Origin: a virus
IMG/VR virus record: IMGVR_UViG_3300036846_000728
Location: 1 to 45,615 of that record
Strand: one strand, 5' to 3'
DNA: 45,615 nt
A program made the translations under genes and the position numbers. Of this stretch, positions 29,857 to 37,997 are shown piece after piece; within the stretch, counting starts at the first letter, position 1, and each line of letters opens with the position of its first letter. Under the pieces are notes generated by a model. That model was not told the DNA's origin. It did no database searches and saw nothing but the letters and a program-made list of their open reading frames with translations.

Positions 29857-30492
29857 ATGGCCACGCAGTACCCTTCGGCCCTCGCGGCGTTGCAAGCGCG
29901 CATGGGCGTCCCGCTCAGCGGGCTGGATGTGAAAAACATCGCGGATCAATTTCACGATGCGAGCGTCGCCGACTATCGCGCGAACCGATCCCAACAACCG
30001 CTGCCAGCGGGCACGGATGCGGCCCAGCAAAACTACTTCAACACCGTCAACGACGCGGCCCAAGATGCCGCCACCGGTCCCGCCGGCTACAACCGGCAGT
30101 GGGTACCGCTACTCGAAGGGCTGGCCGGCGCGGACAAGTACGATCTGGGCTCCAACCTGCCCACGGAAACGTACGGCAATCCGGACGCGACGCACGTGTT
30201 GCAGCGGCTCGCCGATCCGCCGTCGAACGTCGGACCGCAACCCGTGACGATGCCGAGTGTCGCGATGCCGCGCGTCACGATGTCGCGCGTCACCCAGCCG
30301 AACGCGCCGCCGGTCGCGCCGACCGCCACCGCGCCGCCGCCGTCCGCGAGTGCGACGACCACGCCGCGCGTCAGCACGCTGCCCACGACGGTGCAACCGC
30401 CGCTGGGATCCCTCACCCAGAATTACGATGGCCCCACGAGCGTCGATGCGCTCATGAAACGGTTGTACGGACCTGCCCAATGGCTAACATAA
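29857..30492 (+). CDS. Ejection-type protein, 211 aa
   Basis: ATG at 29857, one base after the previous stop. An N-terminal helical domain (about 1-60, YPSALAALQARMGVPLSGLD), a middle helical/loop part, then a Pro/Thr/Val-rich disordered region (about 125-180). Near the end: TSVDALMKRLYGPAQWLT, matching the C-terminal motif of its neighbours. Likely an internal virion protein. Its last 13 bases overlap the next gene. Confidence 0.65.
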   Translation: MATQYPSALAALQARMGVPLSGLDVKNIADQFHDASVADYRANRSQQPLPAGTDAAQQNYFNTVNDAAQDAATGPAGYNRQWVPLLEGLAGADKYDLGSNLPTETYGNPDATHVLQRLADPPSNVGPQPVTMPSVAMPRVTMSRVTQPNAPPVAPTATAPPPSASATTTPRVSTLPTTVQPPLGSLTQNYDGPTSVDALMKRLYGPAQWLT

Positions 30493-30743
30493 AACCGCCG
30501 ATCAAAGTCTCCGCGCCCCCGACCAACGTGATGACCCCGCTCCAACGACCGGGCGGACGGACCGTGCATGTGCCCGCCGCGACAGTGATCCCGGCCGGCG
30601 CGGAAGGGGAAAAAATTCTCTCGGCGCATGTCGGGCTGCCGCCGCCGCTCGGCAAAATCACCGCCGCCGCGCATCTGCGCAAACGCGCGATGCCGCAACC
30701 GGGCTCGCACGCCGCGTTGATCAAGCGCCTCTTTGGAGGGTAG
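30480..30743 (+). CDS. Small internal protein, 87 aa, C-terminal LIKRLFGG motif
   Basis: ATG at 30480 within the end of the previous gene, an arrangement that suggests coupled re-initiation. The protein (MANIKPPIKVSAPPTNVMTP...) is proline- and glycine-rich with a short strand (GRTVHVPAATVIPAGAEGEK) and ends in a basic helix, SHAALIKRLFGG. The C-terminal motif aligns with the two preceding proteins. Longer upstream frames are shadows of the previous gene. Function unknown; ejection-associated is inferred from position. Confidence 0.6.
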   Translation: MANIKPPIKVSAPPTNVMTPLQRPGGRTVHVPAATVIPAGAEGEKILSAHVGLPPPLGKITAAAHLRKRAMPQPGSHAALIKRLFGG

Positions 30744-30745
30744 CC

Positions 30746-32092
30746 ATGCCGACCGCACAAGACGCCGCCGCGATCCTGCAACGCTTCCTCGATGCGTCGC
30801 GCGGGTCGGACATTGAACTGCCACGCGATCCGACCGCGCTCGATACCAACCGTTTGCCCGAATCGAGCGCGATGCCCTCGGGCGCATCCCCCCAACGCGG
30901 GATCGCCGACTGGCCGATGGCTCCCCTCGCCGATCCCACGCCTCGGCCGGATCCCGCCGACGCCGCTGCGGTGCTGAGCAGTGACCCGATGCGCGCCAAC
31001 GATCCGCTCAAGCTGGCCGCCGCGCGCATGGAGGAAAAAGATCGCCTCGAACACCAGCGGGACGCGTACATCGCGCAGGCGATGATCCCGCGTGAAGGGT
31101 TCGTGCCGGGTGATCCGGGCCGGCGTTACGTCGATCAGTCCGCCGCCGCCAACGCCTTCGGCGCGCAGCAAGACCTGTCACGCGTCACCAGCGACATGGC
31201 CGAAGATCCGAACACCGGCACAGCGGAAGCCGCGCGCGTCGCCGGCATCCGCAAATCGGTGGATGACGCGATGACGGCGCAGCGGCCCGAAGTGGCCGAC
31301 GCCGCCGCGACGAAGGCCAAGCAGAACGCGTTCGCCGAATTCCTGAAAGCGCAAGGCGTGAAGCTCGGCGAACTCAGTGCCGCCGGATCGCCCGAAGCGC
31401 GCGCAGCGGCGCAAGTCCCGATCGATGCGCAGATCAGCGATGCCGCGCAAGCCGGCAAGAATCTTGATCTCGAACGCGCTCAGAAGCTGCGTATGTCGCC
31501 GCAGCTCGTGCCCGGCCAGATCCCGGACGAGCAAGGCAACTACGGGCTGCCGCCGAATCTAAAACCGCTCGACGCCACCGAGAAAAGCATCGTGCGATCG
31601 ATCGATGAAGGACTGCCGATGATCGGCGATCTCAAGTCGCTGCTCGATCCGACCAAGAACGCCGTCACGGATTCCGCAATGAACCATCTGCGGTGGGGGA
31701 TGTACGAAGCCGGGATCCCGCCGTCGTTCGCATCGCTGGGCGACGCCAACGCGCAAAAGCGGATGCAGCTCGGGAAGCTGATCGAAGTGATCGGCTCCGC
31801 GCCGTACGCGAACCAGTCGCGCAACTACCGGTTCATTCAGGACGTGCGGCAACACCTGACCAACCCCTTGGCGTCTGACGCGTTCCTCTATCAGCAGATT
31901 GAAGAACTCGAAAAACGCTGGCCGGAAATTCGCAAGACGGTGATGCAGGTTCACACCAATCCCAGCGCCGCCCCGATCATCGTCACGCCCGGCGCGGATA
32001 AGTTCGCGCCGCCGACCGCGAGCGAATGGCAGGGCGTCGGTGGATCGCTCGATGATCTGCTGCGCTCAGCCGATGCACTCAGAAGGCAGTGA
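30746..32092 (+). CDS. Large ejection-type virion protein, 448 aa
   Basis: ATG at 30746 with GGAGGG upstream. Starts with an amphipathic helix (MPTAQDAAAILQRFLDASRG), then a Pro/Asp-rich linker, then long Ala/Glu/Lys-rich helices (EAARVAGIRKSVDDAMTAQR; ATKAKQNAFAEFLKAQGVKL; DAFLYQQIEELEKRWPEIRK). It resembles the helical internal proteins that form a conduit for DNA during infection. No enzymatic motif seen. Confidence 0.65.
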   Translation: MPTAQDAAAILQRFLDASRGSDIELPRDPTALDTNRLPESSAMPSGASPQRGIADWPMAPLADPTPRPDPADAAAVLSSDPMRANDPLKLAAARMEEKDRLEHQRDAYIAQAMIPREGFVPGDPGRRYVDQSAAANAFGAQQDLSRVTSDMAEDPNTGTAEAARVAGIRKSVDDAMTAQRPEVADAAATKAKQNAFAEFLKAQGVKLGELSAAGSPEARAAAQVPIDAQISDAAQAGKNLDLERAQKLRMSPQLVPGQIPDEQGNYGLPPNLKPLDATEKSIVRSIDEGLPMIGDLKSLLDPTKNAVTDSAMNHLRWGMYEAGIPPSFASLGDANAQKRMQLGKLIEVIGSAPYANQSRNYRFIQDVRQHLTNPLASDAFLYQQIEELEKRWPEIRKTVMQVHTNPSAAPIIVTPGADKFAPPTASEWQGVGGSLDDLLRSADALRRQ

Positions 32093-32095
32093 CCT

Positions 32096-34243
32096 ATGCC
32101 GCAAGCGTCGATGCGTCCCACGCGCGTGGTGGATGGCGTCAAGTACGAATTCGATCCCACGAAGACCGACACCCCGACGAAAGGGTGGGTGCCGATCAAC
32201 GCCGCGCCGACGCCGCCGGGGATGCCGTCCCCCGTGCTGCCGCCGCCGGGCTCGTGGGGCCAAGGCAACAAGATCGACTACGCCGGGCTGAAACAGGCGC
32301 TCGGGATCGGCGGCATGGTCGCCGGCAGCGCGCTCATGGGACCGGAAGAGGCAGCGGTGGGGCTCGCGCGCTACGGTCCCGCCTTCCTCAGCTCGATGGC
32401 TGGCGGCGCGACGGGCCGCATGGTCGGGCATATCCCGGAAGCGATGACCTCGGCCACTACCGGACAACCCACCACGTCGTTTGTGGATGAGGGGCTCGAA
32501 GGGGCCAAGCAGGGCGCGATCGGGGAAGGCACGTCACTCGCGCTCGGCCCCGTGATGTCGGCCGCCGGGAAGGTCGGCCAATTCCTCGGGAAAGCCGGCG
32601 GCCACATTCCCGGCGCACCGTGGTGGCAAAACTTGGCGGCGGCCGGCGGTCGGGGCGAGATCGCCCGCCGTCTCGGCCTGCCCAACTGGGCGACCGGCGT
32701 GATCACGGCTGGCCCGATGGCCGCTGGCAAGGTCGGTGAGGGGCTCGAAGCCACGGGGAATGCTCTGGAGAGCCAGACGCTCGGCGAACGCGCCAGCGGG
32801 GCGCTGGACTGGCTGAAACAGCGTCTGGGGATGGGGGCGGAAGGGGAGGCGGCCACCGCGACCGCTGGCCCGCGCGCCGTGGTCGATACGCCCGCCGGCC
32901 CGCGCACGAAGTGGTACCCGAAAAACGACGTGACGGGGATGAGCAACGAAGATTTCGTGACGCAGCCCCCGCCCGGCCCGCAGCCGGGCCGGCCCGGCCC
33001 GAATCCCCCGCCGCCGCCGTCGCCGCCAGTTCAGCCCCCGCCCGGCCCGCAGCCGCCATACGCAGCTCGGCCGTCCCCGCCGCCGCCGGCTGAACCGCCG
33101 TTCCAGCCCCCGCCCGGCCCGCAGCCGGACTATCCCGGTGGTCCGCGACCGGGCGCGCCGGTCAGTGCCACCGACGCGCTCATGGAACGCTCGCTGCAGC
33201 AGCAGGGCGCGTATGACCCCGCGCAGCCGGTGTCCTTCCGGCGGTGGTTCACCGACGCCACGGGACCGGGGACGCCCGTGGACCCGAACGCCGTCAACCT
33301 GACCGCCGATCAGCTCGTGGACCGTATAGGCGGATCCGCGCCGACGACCGTGCCGGCGAACGCGGCTGAGGTTGATCGCGTCACGCAACAGGCGCTCGAC
33401 AACCTGACGCGCCAACAGCGCGCGAAGACGGCCACCGACGTGCTCAAGCAACAGCTCGATGTCCCGCACTCAGGGACCGCCGCTCCGGTCGCACCGGAAG
33501 TCCCGGCTGCCACGCCGCCGTCCGCTGCCCGCACGATCACGTTGCCCGATGGCACCACGATGCCGTTGGACGATGAGGCGGCGCGCGCCGCCGCTGAGGC
33601 GTTCGATCCGGTCGCCTCGTTCAACGAGCGGTACCAGACCGGAGAACCCATTGCGCGCGAGAAGCTCGCGCTGCCGCGTCGCGATCAGGCGCTCGTGAAC
33701 AAGACCGTGGCCGCCGATCAGTTGCCCGCGTCCAGTGGCCTGCAGGGCGCGGGCAAGAATCTGGGACTCGATCCGACGACCGGCGAGATCGTGGATCTCG
33801 ATCAAGCCCCGAAAACCGCGCTCGATGCGTTGCTCGCCGCGACGAAGCGGAAACCTCCACCCCCTTTTGAACCGATGACACTGCAGAGCGGCCAGAGCGG
33901 AGACGCCGGCTTTGTCTATCACGCGACAAACGCCGAACGTGCCTCCGAGATTGCCGAAAGTGGAAAACTGAGCACGTTCAAACCATCGGAGTTTACTGAT
34001 CAGGATGTTTGGCCGGATGGCAGCACGGAAAAGCGGGCCTACTTCACGGCATCGCCTGAACATTCCTATCAATTTGCTCCCGAAGAGGGACAACCGGTGT
34101 TGTTAAGAACTCCGATGGGTTCAGCTATTCAACGTGAGTCAACCGGGGATCTGTATACAAAAACGCCCATCGACGCATCAGCGATGGAAATTCTCGGCGC
34201 GAATGGGCAATGGCATCCGGTTTCTGCCCTTCGCAAACCATAA
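32096..34243 (+). CDS. Large ejection-type protein with C-terminal ADP-ribosyltransferase-like domain
   Basis: 715 residues from the ATG at 32096. N-terminal region with Gly/Ala-rich, possibly membrane-active helices (IGGMVAGSALMGPEEAAVGL, LSSMAGGATGRMVGHIPEAM), a long Pro/Gly-rich tract (about 290-355), a helical section (about 400-590) and a C-terminal domain (about 600-715). The last reads GFVYHATNAERASEI (His609), KRAYFTASPEHSYQFA (Tyr649), VLLRTPMGSA and DASAMEILG (Glu698). The order His, Tyr, Glu in a small beta domain is that of PARP/KptA-type ADP-ribosyltransferases, so the phage may inject this enzyme. The DNA for this domain is visibly less GC-rich than the rest of the gene, suggesting recent acquisition. 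The assignment is by motif only. Confidence 0.55.
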   Translation: MPQASMRPTRVVDGVKYEFDPTKTDTPTKGWVPINAAPTPPGMPSPVLPPPGSWGQGNKIDYAGLKQALGIGGMVAGSALMGPEEAAVGLARYGPAFLSSMAGGATGRMVGHIPEAMTSATTGQPTTSFVDEGLEGAKQGAIGEGTSLALGPVMSAAGKVGQFLGKAGGHIPGAPWWQNLAAAGGRGEIARRLGLPNWATGVITAGPMAAGKVGEGLEATGNALESQTLGERASGALDWLKQRLGMGAEGEAATATAGPRAVVDTPAGPRTKWYPKNDVTGMSNEDFVTQPPPGPQPGRPGPNPPPPPSPPVQPPPGPQPPYAARPSPPPPAEPPFQPPPGPQPDYPGGPRPGAPVSATDALMERSLQQQGAYDPAQPVSFRRWFTDATGPGTPVDPNAVNLTADQLVDRIGGSAPTTVPANAAEVDRVTQQALDNLTRQQRAKTATDVLKQQLDVPHSGTAAPVAPEVPAATPPSAARTITLPDGTTMPLDDEAARAAAEAFDPVASFNERYQTGEPIAREKLALPRRDQALVNKTVAADQLPASSGLQGAGKNLGLDPTTGEIVDLDQAPKTALDALLAATKRKPPPPFEPMTLQSGQSGDAGFVYHATNAERASEIAESGKLSTFKPSEFTDQDVWPDGSTEKRAYFTASPEHSYQFAPEEGQPVLLRTPMGSAIQRESTGDLYTKTPIDASAMEILGANGQWHPVSALRKP

Positions 34244-34263
34244 CCACACCGGAAGGACGTGTC

Positions 34264-34551
34264 ATGTATTACCGCTTCCTGATCACCGATCCACTCCCCG
34301 TGCTCGTGCCGTGCGATCTCCAACCGTCTACCGCTGCGCCCGGCAAAACGATCTGCTACAACGAAGACGGGAGCGCGCTCGTGGTGGAGCCCCTGAGCGC
34401 GGGCGGCAAGATCCGCGATTCGCGGCCCGACGAAAATCCTGACTCGCCGTGGTGCTGGTGCGATCGGGCGGGCGACCTGATCGTCTACCGCCCCGATCAG
34501 GAGCATGAATCCACGCGGCTCGTGGGGTTCCACGTCTCGGAGCAGTCATGA
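34264..34551 (+). CDS. Hypothetical protein, 95 aa
   Basis: ATG at 34264 with GGAAGGA upstream. The protein (MYYRFLITDPLPVLVPCDLQ...) is beta-rich with an aromatic patch (SPWCWCDRAGDLIVYRPDQE). Two near-adjacent cysteines (CWC) may be structural. Its stop overlaps the next ATG as ATGA, coupling it to the TIM-barrel-like gene. Function unknown. Confidence 0.7.
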   Translation: MYYRFLITDPLPVLVPCDLQPSTAAPGKTICYNEDGSALVVEPLSAGGKIRDSRPDENPDSPWCWCDRAGDLIVYRPDQEHESTRLVGFHVSEQS

Positions 34552-35594
34552 AGGCCGGATCGCTCGTGCTGCTCTCGACGCAGGCGAGCGGCGGCGGGGG
34601 CGTGCTGCCGATCGTACGCCCGTTTCCGGACCCCCCATCCGGCAGCTACGATCATGTGCTGCCGTGGATGCCGCCGCAGGCGCGCGATTTTCTGCGCGGC
34701 GATTTCTGGGCGGTGGTCTGTCCCGGCTTGCCAGCGGTCCCCGGCGGCCCCTCGGGCGGCTCGTCGGAATTTCCGGAGCGCGTGATCACCGGGCTCGATT
34801 ACAAATACGATCGCAAAATCTGGTGGCCGCAGATGGTCGATCAGCAGCTCGCGCGTGGCTATACGCACTGGCTGCGCTGGTCGAGCAACGCGTTGTACGA
34901 CGGCCCCGAGTTCGGCGGCAATCCCTCTGTCAACAAGTTCGTGGATGATTGCGGGCTGCTCAAACGCTTAGGCATGGCGTACGTCAAGGTGTCGCTCACC
35001 TCGAAGGTGTTCGATCCGCGCGATCCCACGCTGCAGCAATATCAAGATCGCGTCGGCCCGCTGCTCAGCGCGTTACTCAGCGCGCGCGTGGTGGATGAAG
35101 TCCTTCCGGGGTTCGAGTTCGATGCCTTCAATGTACCGGGCGCGCCCACGATCGACATTTTCAAGTGGGTCGGGCAACAGGTGCATCCGTACGGCGTGTC
35201 GAATTGGGCGCACTTCTTTCCGGAGCACACCAGTTGGTTCGCGGACGGCGATCCGCGCGGGCGGTACGGCTTCTGGGAGGACTTGGGCAGCGACGTGGAC
35301 GGCCTCGACTATCAGGCCGATTCTTCGTGGGACGTGCCGATGCTGCAAGCGAAGATCGTGGACACGCTCAGTCAGTTCGGAAAGCAAGGCAACGTCCACA
35401 AGATCCGGCTCTGTGAGGATCAGGCGATCCGACAGTTCAGCGGGTACCCGACGAACAATCCGCATCCGGACGAATACGATGGCGCGGCGCGGGGGTTTTA
35501 CGCGTGCTGCACGATCGACAACGTGGCCCACACCGACGCGAAGCTGTGGGGCTATGGCAACGGCGGGATGTACGACGATGGGACGTGGCTCTAA
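34548..35594 (+). CDS. TIM-barrel-like hydrolase candidate, 348 aa
   Basis: ATGA overlap with the previous gene. The protein has barrel-like segments: YTHWLRWSSNALYDGPEFGG, LLKRLGMAYVKVSLTSKVFD, VVDEVLPGFEFDAFNVPGAP, VSNWAHFFPEHTSWFADGDP, GLDYQADSSWDVPM. An acidic pair in a strand (GFEFDAFN) could be catalytic, as in glycoside hydrolases. In this position near the end of the late region it may be a lysin or a virion hydrolase, but no lysozyme or amidase motif is present. Call is tentative. Confidence 0.5.
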   Translation: MKAGSLVLLSTQASGGGGVLPIVRPFPDPPSGSYDHVLPWMPPQARDFLRGDFWAVVCPGLPAVPGGPSGGSSEFPERVITGLDYKYDRKIWWPQMVDQQLARGYTHWLRWSSNALYDGPEFGGNPSVNKFVDDCGLLKRLGMAYVKVSLTSKVFDPRDPTLQQYQDRVGPLLSALLSARVVDEVLPGFEFDAFNVPGAPTIDIFKWVGQQVHPYGVSNWAHFFPEHTSWFADGDPRGRYGFWEDLGSDVDGLDYQADSSWDVPMLQAKIVDTLSQFGKQGNVHKIRLCEDQAIRQFSGYPTNNPHPDEYDGAARGFYACCTIDNVAHTDAKLWGYGNGGMYDDGTWL

Positions 35595-35806
35595 CTAGCG
35601 TGGTGCTGCTCGTGCTGCTCGCGCTCGCGTCGGCGAGCTGCGCCGGGCTGCGCGTGATCGACGTGGCGCAGGGGCTCCACGTCAGTCACGATCTGATGTG
35701 TCCGGACGGTGCGCCCGTCCGGATCTTTCAAGATCCCCGCTGCAAGTCCGGGCTGTGTGGATTTACCTGTGCGCCCGATCGCTGGGCAAGCGCGTGGGGC
35801 AAGTGA
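35585..35806 (+). CDS. Small secreted or lipoprotein-like Cys-rich protein, 73 aa
   Basis: GTG start at 35585 overlapping the previous gene by ten bases. The N-terminus is a signal sequence (ALTSVVLLVLLALASASCAG) with a cysteine at the expected lipoprotein position, though the -3 residue is Ser rather than Leu. The mature part holds five more cysteines in CPDG...CKSGLCGFTC spacing, suggesting disulfides in the periplasm or outside. Position at the end of the late genes is where spanin subunits often lie, so an Rz1-like role is possible but unproven. Confidence 0.6.
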   Translation: MALTSVVLLVLLALASASCAGLRVIDVAQGLHVSHDLMCPDGAPVRIFQDPRCKSGLCGFTCAPDRWASAWGK

Positions 35807-36199
35807 TCAGCTTTCGATCGGGAGCGGTTGAATGTGGGCGCATTGCATACAGATCATCGGCGTATCCGGTGGCACGCTCACGAGTCGCTTCGGGTTGAAC
35901 ACGATCGCACAGCCGCAGTTGCGGCAGGACGCGATCCCCGAGTCCAGCGGCACGGGTGACGGTGCGTAGTCGCGCAGCCGCCGGCAGACCCACACGTCGG
36001 CGAAGCGCGTGTCCGGTGTGGCCGGTGTCATCTTGCCGTTGGGCGACCGGTCATAGAACTGGCCGGGCACGATATCGGGAATCGGGTTCTGGCCGAACGC
36101 CTCCGGATGGTCCGCCAGCAGCTCGCGCATCGTGGCTTCGATGCAGAACGGACAGTCCTCCGGATCCTTCACCCACTGCGGGTGCGTGGGGCAGCTCAT
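35807..36199 (-). CDS. Zinc-finger protein, 130 aa
   Basis: ATG at 36199, overlapping the previous minus-strand stop as ATGA. N-terminus MSCPTHPQWVKDPEDCPFCI carries the first Cys/His set; the C-terminal part has CRNCGC and CMQC. The middle (PDIVPGQFYDRSPNGKMTPA) looks like an enzyme or binding domain. Two zinc centres are likely. A longer frame upstream covers the next gene and is rejected. Last gene of the leftward right-hand operon; its stop abuts the stop of the convergent gene with no terminator seen. Confidence 0.7.
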   Translation of the reverse strand: MSCPTHPQWVKDPEDCPFCIEATMRELLADHPEAFGQNPIPDIVPGQFYDRSPNGKMTPATPDTRFADVWVCRRLRDYAPSPVPLDSGIASCRNCGCAIVFNPKRLVSVPPDTPMICMQCAHIQPLPIES

Positions 36200-36384
36200 G
36201 ACTGCTTCTCCTTCCGCGCCGCCGCAAGGTCGTCGTACTTCGTGAAGTACTTCGCGAAGCTCGCGGCAAGGGTCTGCCGATTGTCCGCATCTGCGGCGCG
36301 GTAAAGCCGCGCGAGCTGCTGAACGAACGAACCGCCGTACATCTCCATCGCTTCGAGGATTTCCCACTCGGTGCAGCGAAACAT
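36196..36384 (-). CDS. Small helical protein, 62 aa
   Basis: ATG at 36384 follows a strong AGGAG ribosome site eight bases upstream, so this gene is independently translated. The product (MFRCTEWEILEAMEMYGGSF...) is helical with an aromatic/hydrophobic face and a charged C-terminus. No family recognised. A GATC repeat pair lies just upstream. Confidence 0.7.
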   Translation of the reverse strand: MFRCTEWEILEAMEMYGGSFVQQLARLYRAADADNRQTLAASFAKYFTKYDDLAAARKEKQS

Positions 36385-36397
36385 TGAACGTTCTCCT

Positions 36398-36427
36398 CGC
36401 GCGCGCGATCAGGCGTACGCGATCAGG
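36398..36427. repeat. GATCAGG tandem repeat, copy set 1
   Basis: Two GATCAGG units at 36407-36413 and 36421-36427, 14 bases apart, in CG-alternating flanks (CGCGCGCGCGATCAGGCGTA). The array fills the 38-base gap between genes 36423 and 36196 and runs into the stop codon of the former. Copies with the same 14-bp period occur at 39404-39438 and 41120-41188. Confidence 0.6.
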
Positions 36428-37043
36428 ATATCCCGCCGGTTGGCATCTTCGTGGAGACAGGCGCGTCGAGCGCCAGTTCAAGCGCCGTATCCAGCGCGCG
36501 CTTGCCGGCCTTCCGCTTGGCGTAGGCGTCCCTGATCTCGCCGAACACGGATTTCGGGACGCCTTCACCCACCACCTTCGTGCGGCGTGTGGTCTTCTTG
36601 GTGGGCGCGTCGAACGTCAGCCGCGTCAGCCGCGCCGATCGTTCGGCCTTCGTGTGCCCGTCCCAATGGCTGTCTGTGATCTCGTCCATGCCGGCGAACT
36701 GGTCGAGTTCGAGCTTGTCGATCACCCAGCAGAGTTGTTCCGGTGCGTGGACGCAGACCGTGCGCCGATTCGACAGCGGTTCGAGATGTCCTGACACGGG
36801 CATGAGGTGTGTGTAGAACCGCTTCGCCAACACGCGGATCAGTTCGTTGCGTTCGGCGACGAAGCGCGCGCGCGCGCGGCGGGCTCCCATCATCTTCCCG
36901 TGCGTCGTCTCGGGCTCATAGCGGCCCGGCCGCGTCGCTTTGAGCACGGCCTTGACGGCGAGATCGGCGATGTCTTCCGGAATCTTGGCGGCGATGAGGG
37001 TGGCGCGGAGCTTGGCTCCCGGCTTCGGTGTGTGTATGCTCAT
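36423..37043 (-). CDS. Hypothetical basic protein, 206 aa, leaderless
   Basis: Starts at the ATG at 37043, placed six bases after a TAGGGT -10 box, so the mRNA is probably leaderless. The protein (MSIHTPKPGAKLRATLIAAK...) has an N-terminal helix, a basic middle (HGKMMGARRARARFVAERNE), a segment with two cysteines (RTVCVHAPEQLCWVIDKLEL) and a basic tail (TKKTTRRTKVV). DNA or RNA binding is suggested by charge. No family recognised. Confidence 0.7.
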   Translation of the reverse strand: MSIHTPKPGAKLRATLIAAKIPEDIADLAVKAVLKATRPGRYEPETTHGKMMGARRARARFVAERNELIRVLAKRFYTHLMPVSGHLEPLSNRRTVCVHAPEQLCWVIDKLELDQFAGMDEITDSHWDGHTKAERSARLTRLTFDAPTKKTTRRTKVVGEGVPKSVFGEIRDAYAKRKAGKRALDTALELALDAPVSTKMPTGGIS

Positions 37044-37078
37044 ACGCTCACCCTACCAATCGCAATCATGATTGTCAA
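37044..37078 (-). promoter_or_regulatory. Leaderless promoter with palindromic operator
   Basis: On the minus strand: TTGACA (37078-37073), 17-bp spacer, TAGGGT (37055-37050), then six bases to the ATG at 37043. The palindrome CAATCATGATTG (37063-37074) overlaps the -35 and the spacer. Upstream of the -35 is the same ACGTGACAGGC block as at the 40178 promoter. Confidence 0.7.
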
Positions 37079-37098
37079 CATCGCCTGTCACGTCGCTG

Positions 37099-37566
37099 CT
37101 AGGCGTTGGCTTTCGCAGCGGCGATCTGGCGGGCGATCTCACCACTGGCGTGCCGGCGCTTCATGTTGAGACTCATCTTGCGCCGTGTGGCGGCGCTGAC
37201 TGTGCGCTTCTTTTTCAGCACGCGGGTCTTGACGGCTTCGCCGAAGTCCGCCGTGGCCTTGCGGACGCTGCGCTGGGCGTCGGCCTTGGCCTTCAGCTTC
37301 CGGCGGTACCGGGCTTCCCAGAGCTTCCGCTTGGCCCGGCGTTCCGGCGACCAGTGCTCCTGACTCTTCGGTGCGGTGACTTCGATCGCCGGCCAGTGGC
37401 CGTTGCCGTTGCCGTTCTTGGTGGGCACGGTCAAGAGCTGCGGCGGTGTCTTGCTCACGAACTCTTCCGGCCAGCCCTTGAAGTACGTCAGCAGTTCGCG
37501 TTCGATCTCGCCGATGCGGAGTCGGATGCCCGGCCTCGCCAGTGCGTGCAATTCTTCCTTCGTCAT
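37099..37566 (-). CDS. Basic DNA-associated protein, 155 aa
   Basis: ATG at 37566. Arg/Lys/Ala-rich; the C-terminal part TRRKMSLNMKRRHASGEIA resembles NUMOD3-like nucleic-acid-binding repeats. The middle is a helical basic segment (RKLWEARYRRKLKAKADAQR). The first third (LARPGIRLRIGEIERELLTY) may form a small helical domain. Likely binds DNA or RNA; function unknown. Confidence 0.65.
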   Translation of the reverse strand: MTKEELHALARPGIRLRIGEIERELLTYFKGWPEEFVSKTPPQLLTVPTKNGNGNGHWPAIEVTAPKSQEHWSPERRAKRKLWEARYRRKLKAKADAQRSVRKATADFGEAVKTRVLKKKRTVSAATRRKMSLNMKRRHASGEIARQIAAAKANA

Positions 37567-37571
37567 GGTGG

Positions 37572-37997
37572 TTATCCCTTGTTGTGACGTGATCGTCGTT
37601 TCCGAGTGGGTGAATCCTTCTGTTGTTCGCGGATCGCGCGCTTCTTCACCGTGTCGTACGTGACATCGACGTGGTGGATGTCGTTCACCTTGTAGCCGGC
37701 GCTGCGGAGAATCGCCAGCACGGTCCAGTACGCCGTGATGCCGCAGCCCTTGTAGGTGCCGATCTCCTGTGCGCGATCGGCCAGTTCTTCGAGCGTGCGG
37801 ATCTTGAGCTGGTCGATGACGCGGTTCAGTGTGGCCGCTGCGACCGGGTGGGGGCAGCCCATGCGGCCCAAGTCCCAGCGGTTCCAGACGCGGTTGCCGA
37901 TCACCAAGAGCGGCAGCCGTTCATGACGCGCGAACGTCTTGCCGATGACCCGGATGTGTTCATCCGGATCGATCGGCGTGAGGTTGGGGCGCGGCAT
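37572..37997 (-). CDS. RNAP alpha-CTD-like helix-hairpin-helix protein, 141 aa
   Basis: ATG at 37997 shares a TAATG overlap with the RHH gene upstream. Residues about 58-105 (TLNRVIDQLKIRTLEELADR, then GTYKGCGITAYWTVLAILRS) fit the helix-hairpin-helix pattern of the RNA polymerase alpha C-terminal domain, which binds UP-element DNA and activators. A tail of basic residues follows (SPTRKRRSRHNKG). The phage may use it to redirect or copy host polymerase contacts. The match is by pattern only and other HhH proteins remain possible. Confidence 0.55.
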   Translation of the reverse strand: MPRPNLTPIDPDEHIRVIGKTFARHERLPLLVIGNRVWNRWDLGRMGCPHPVAAATLNRVIDQLKIRTLEELADRAQEIGTYKGCGITAYWTVLAILRSAGYKVNDIHHVDVTYDTVKKRAIREQQKDSPTRKRRSRHNKG

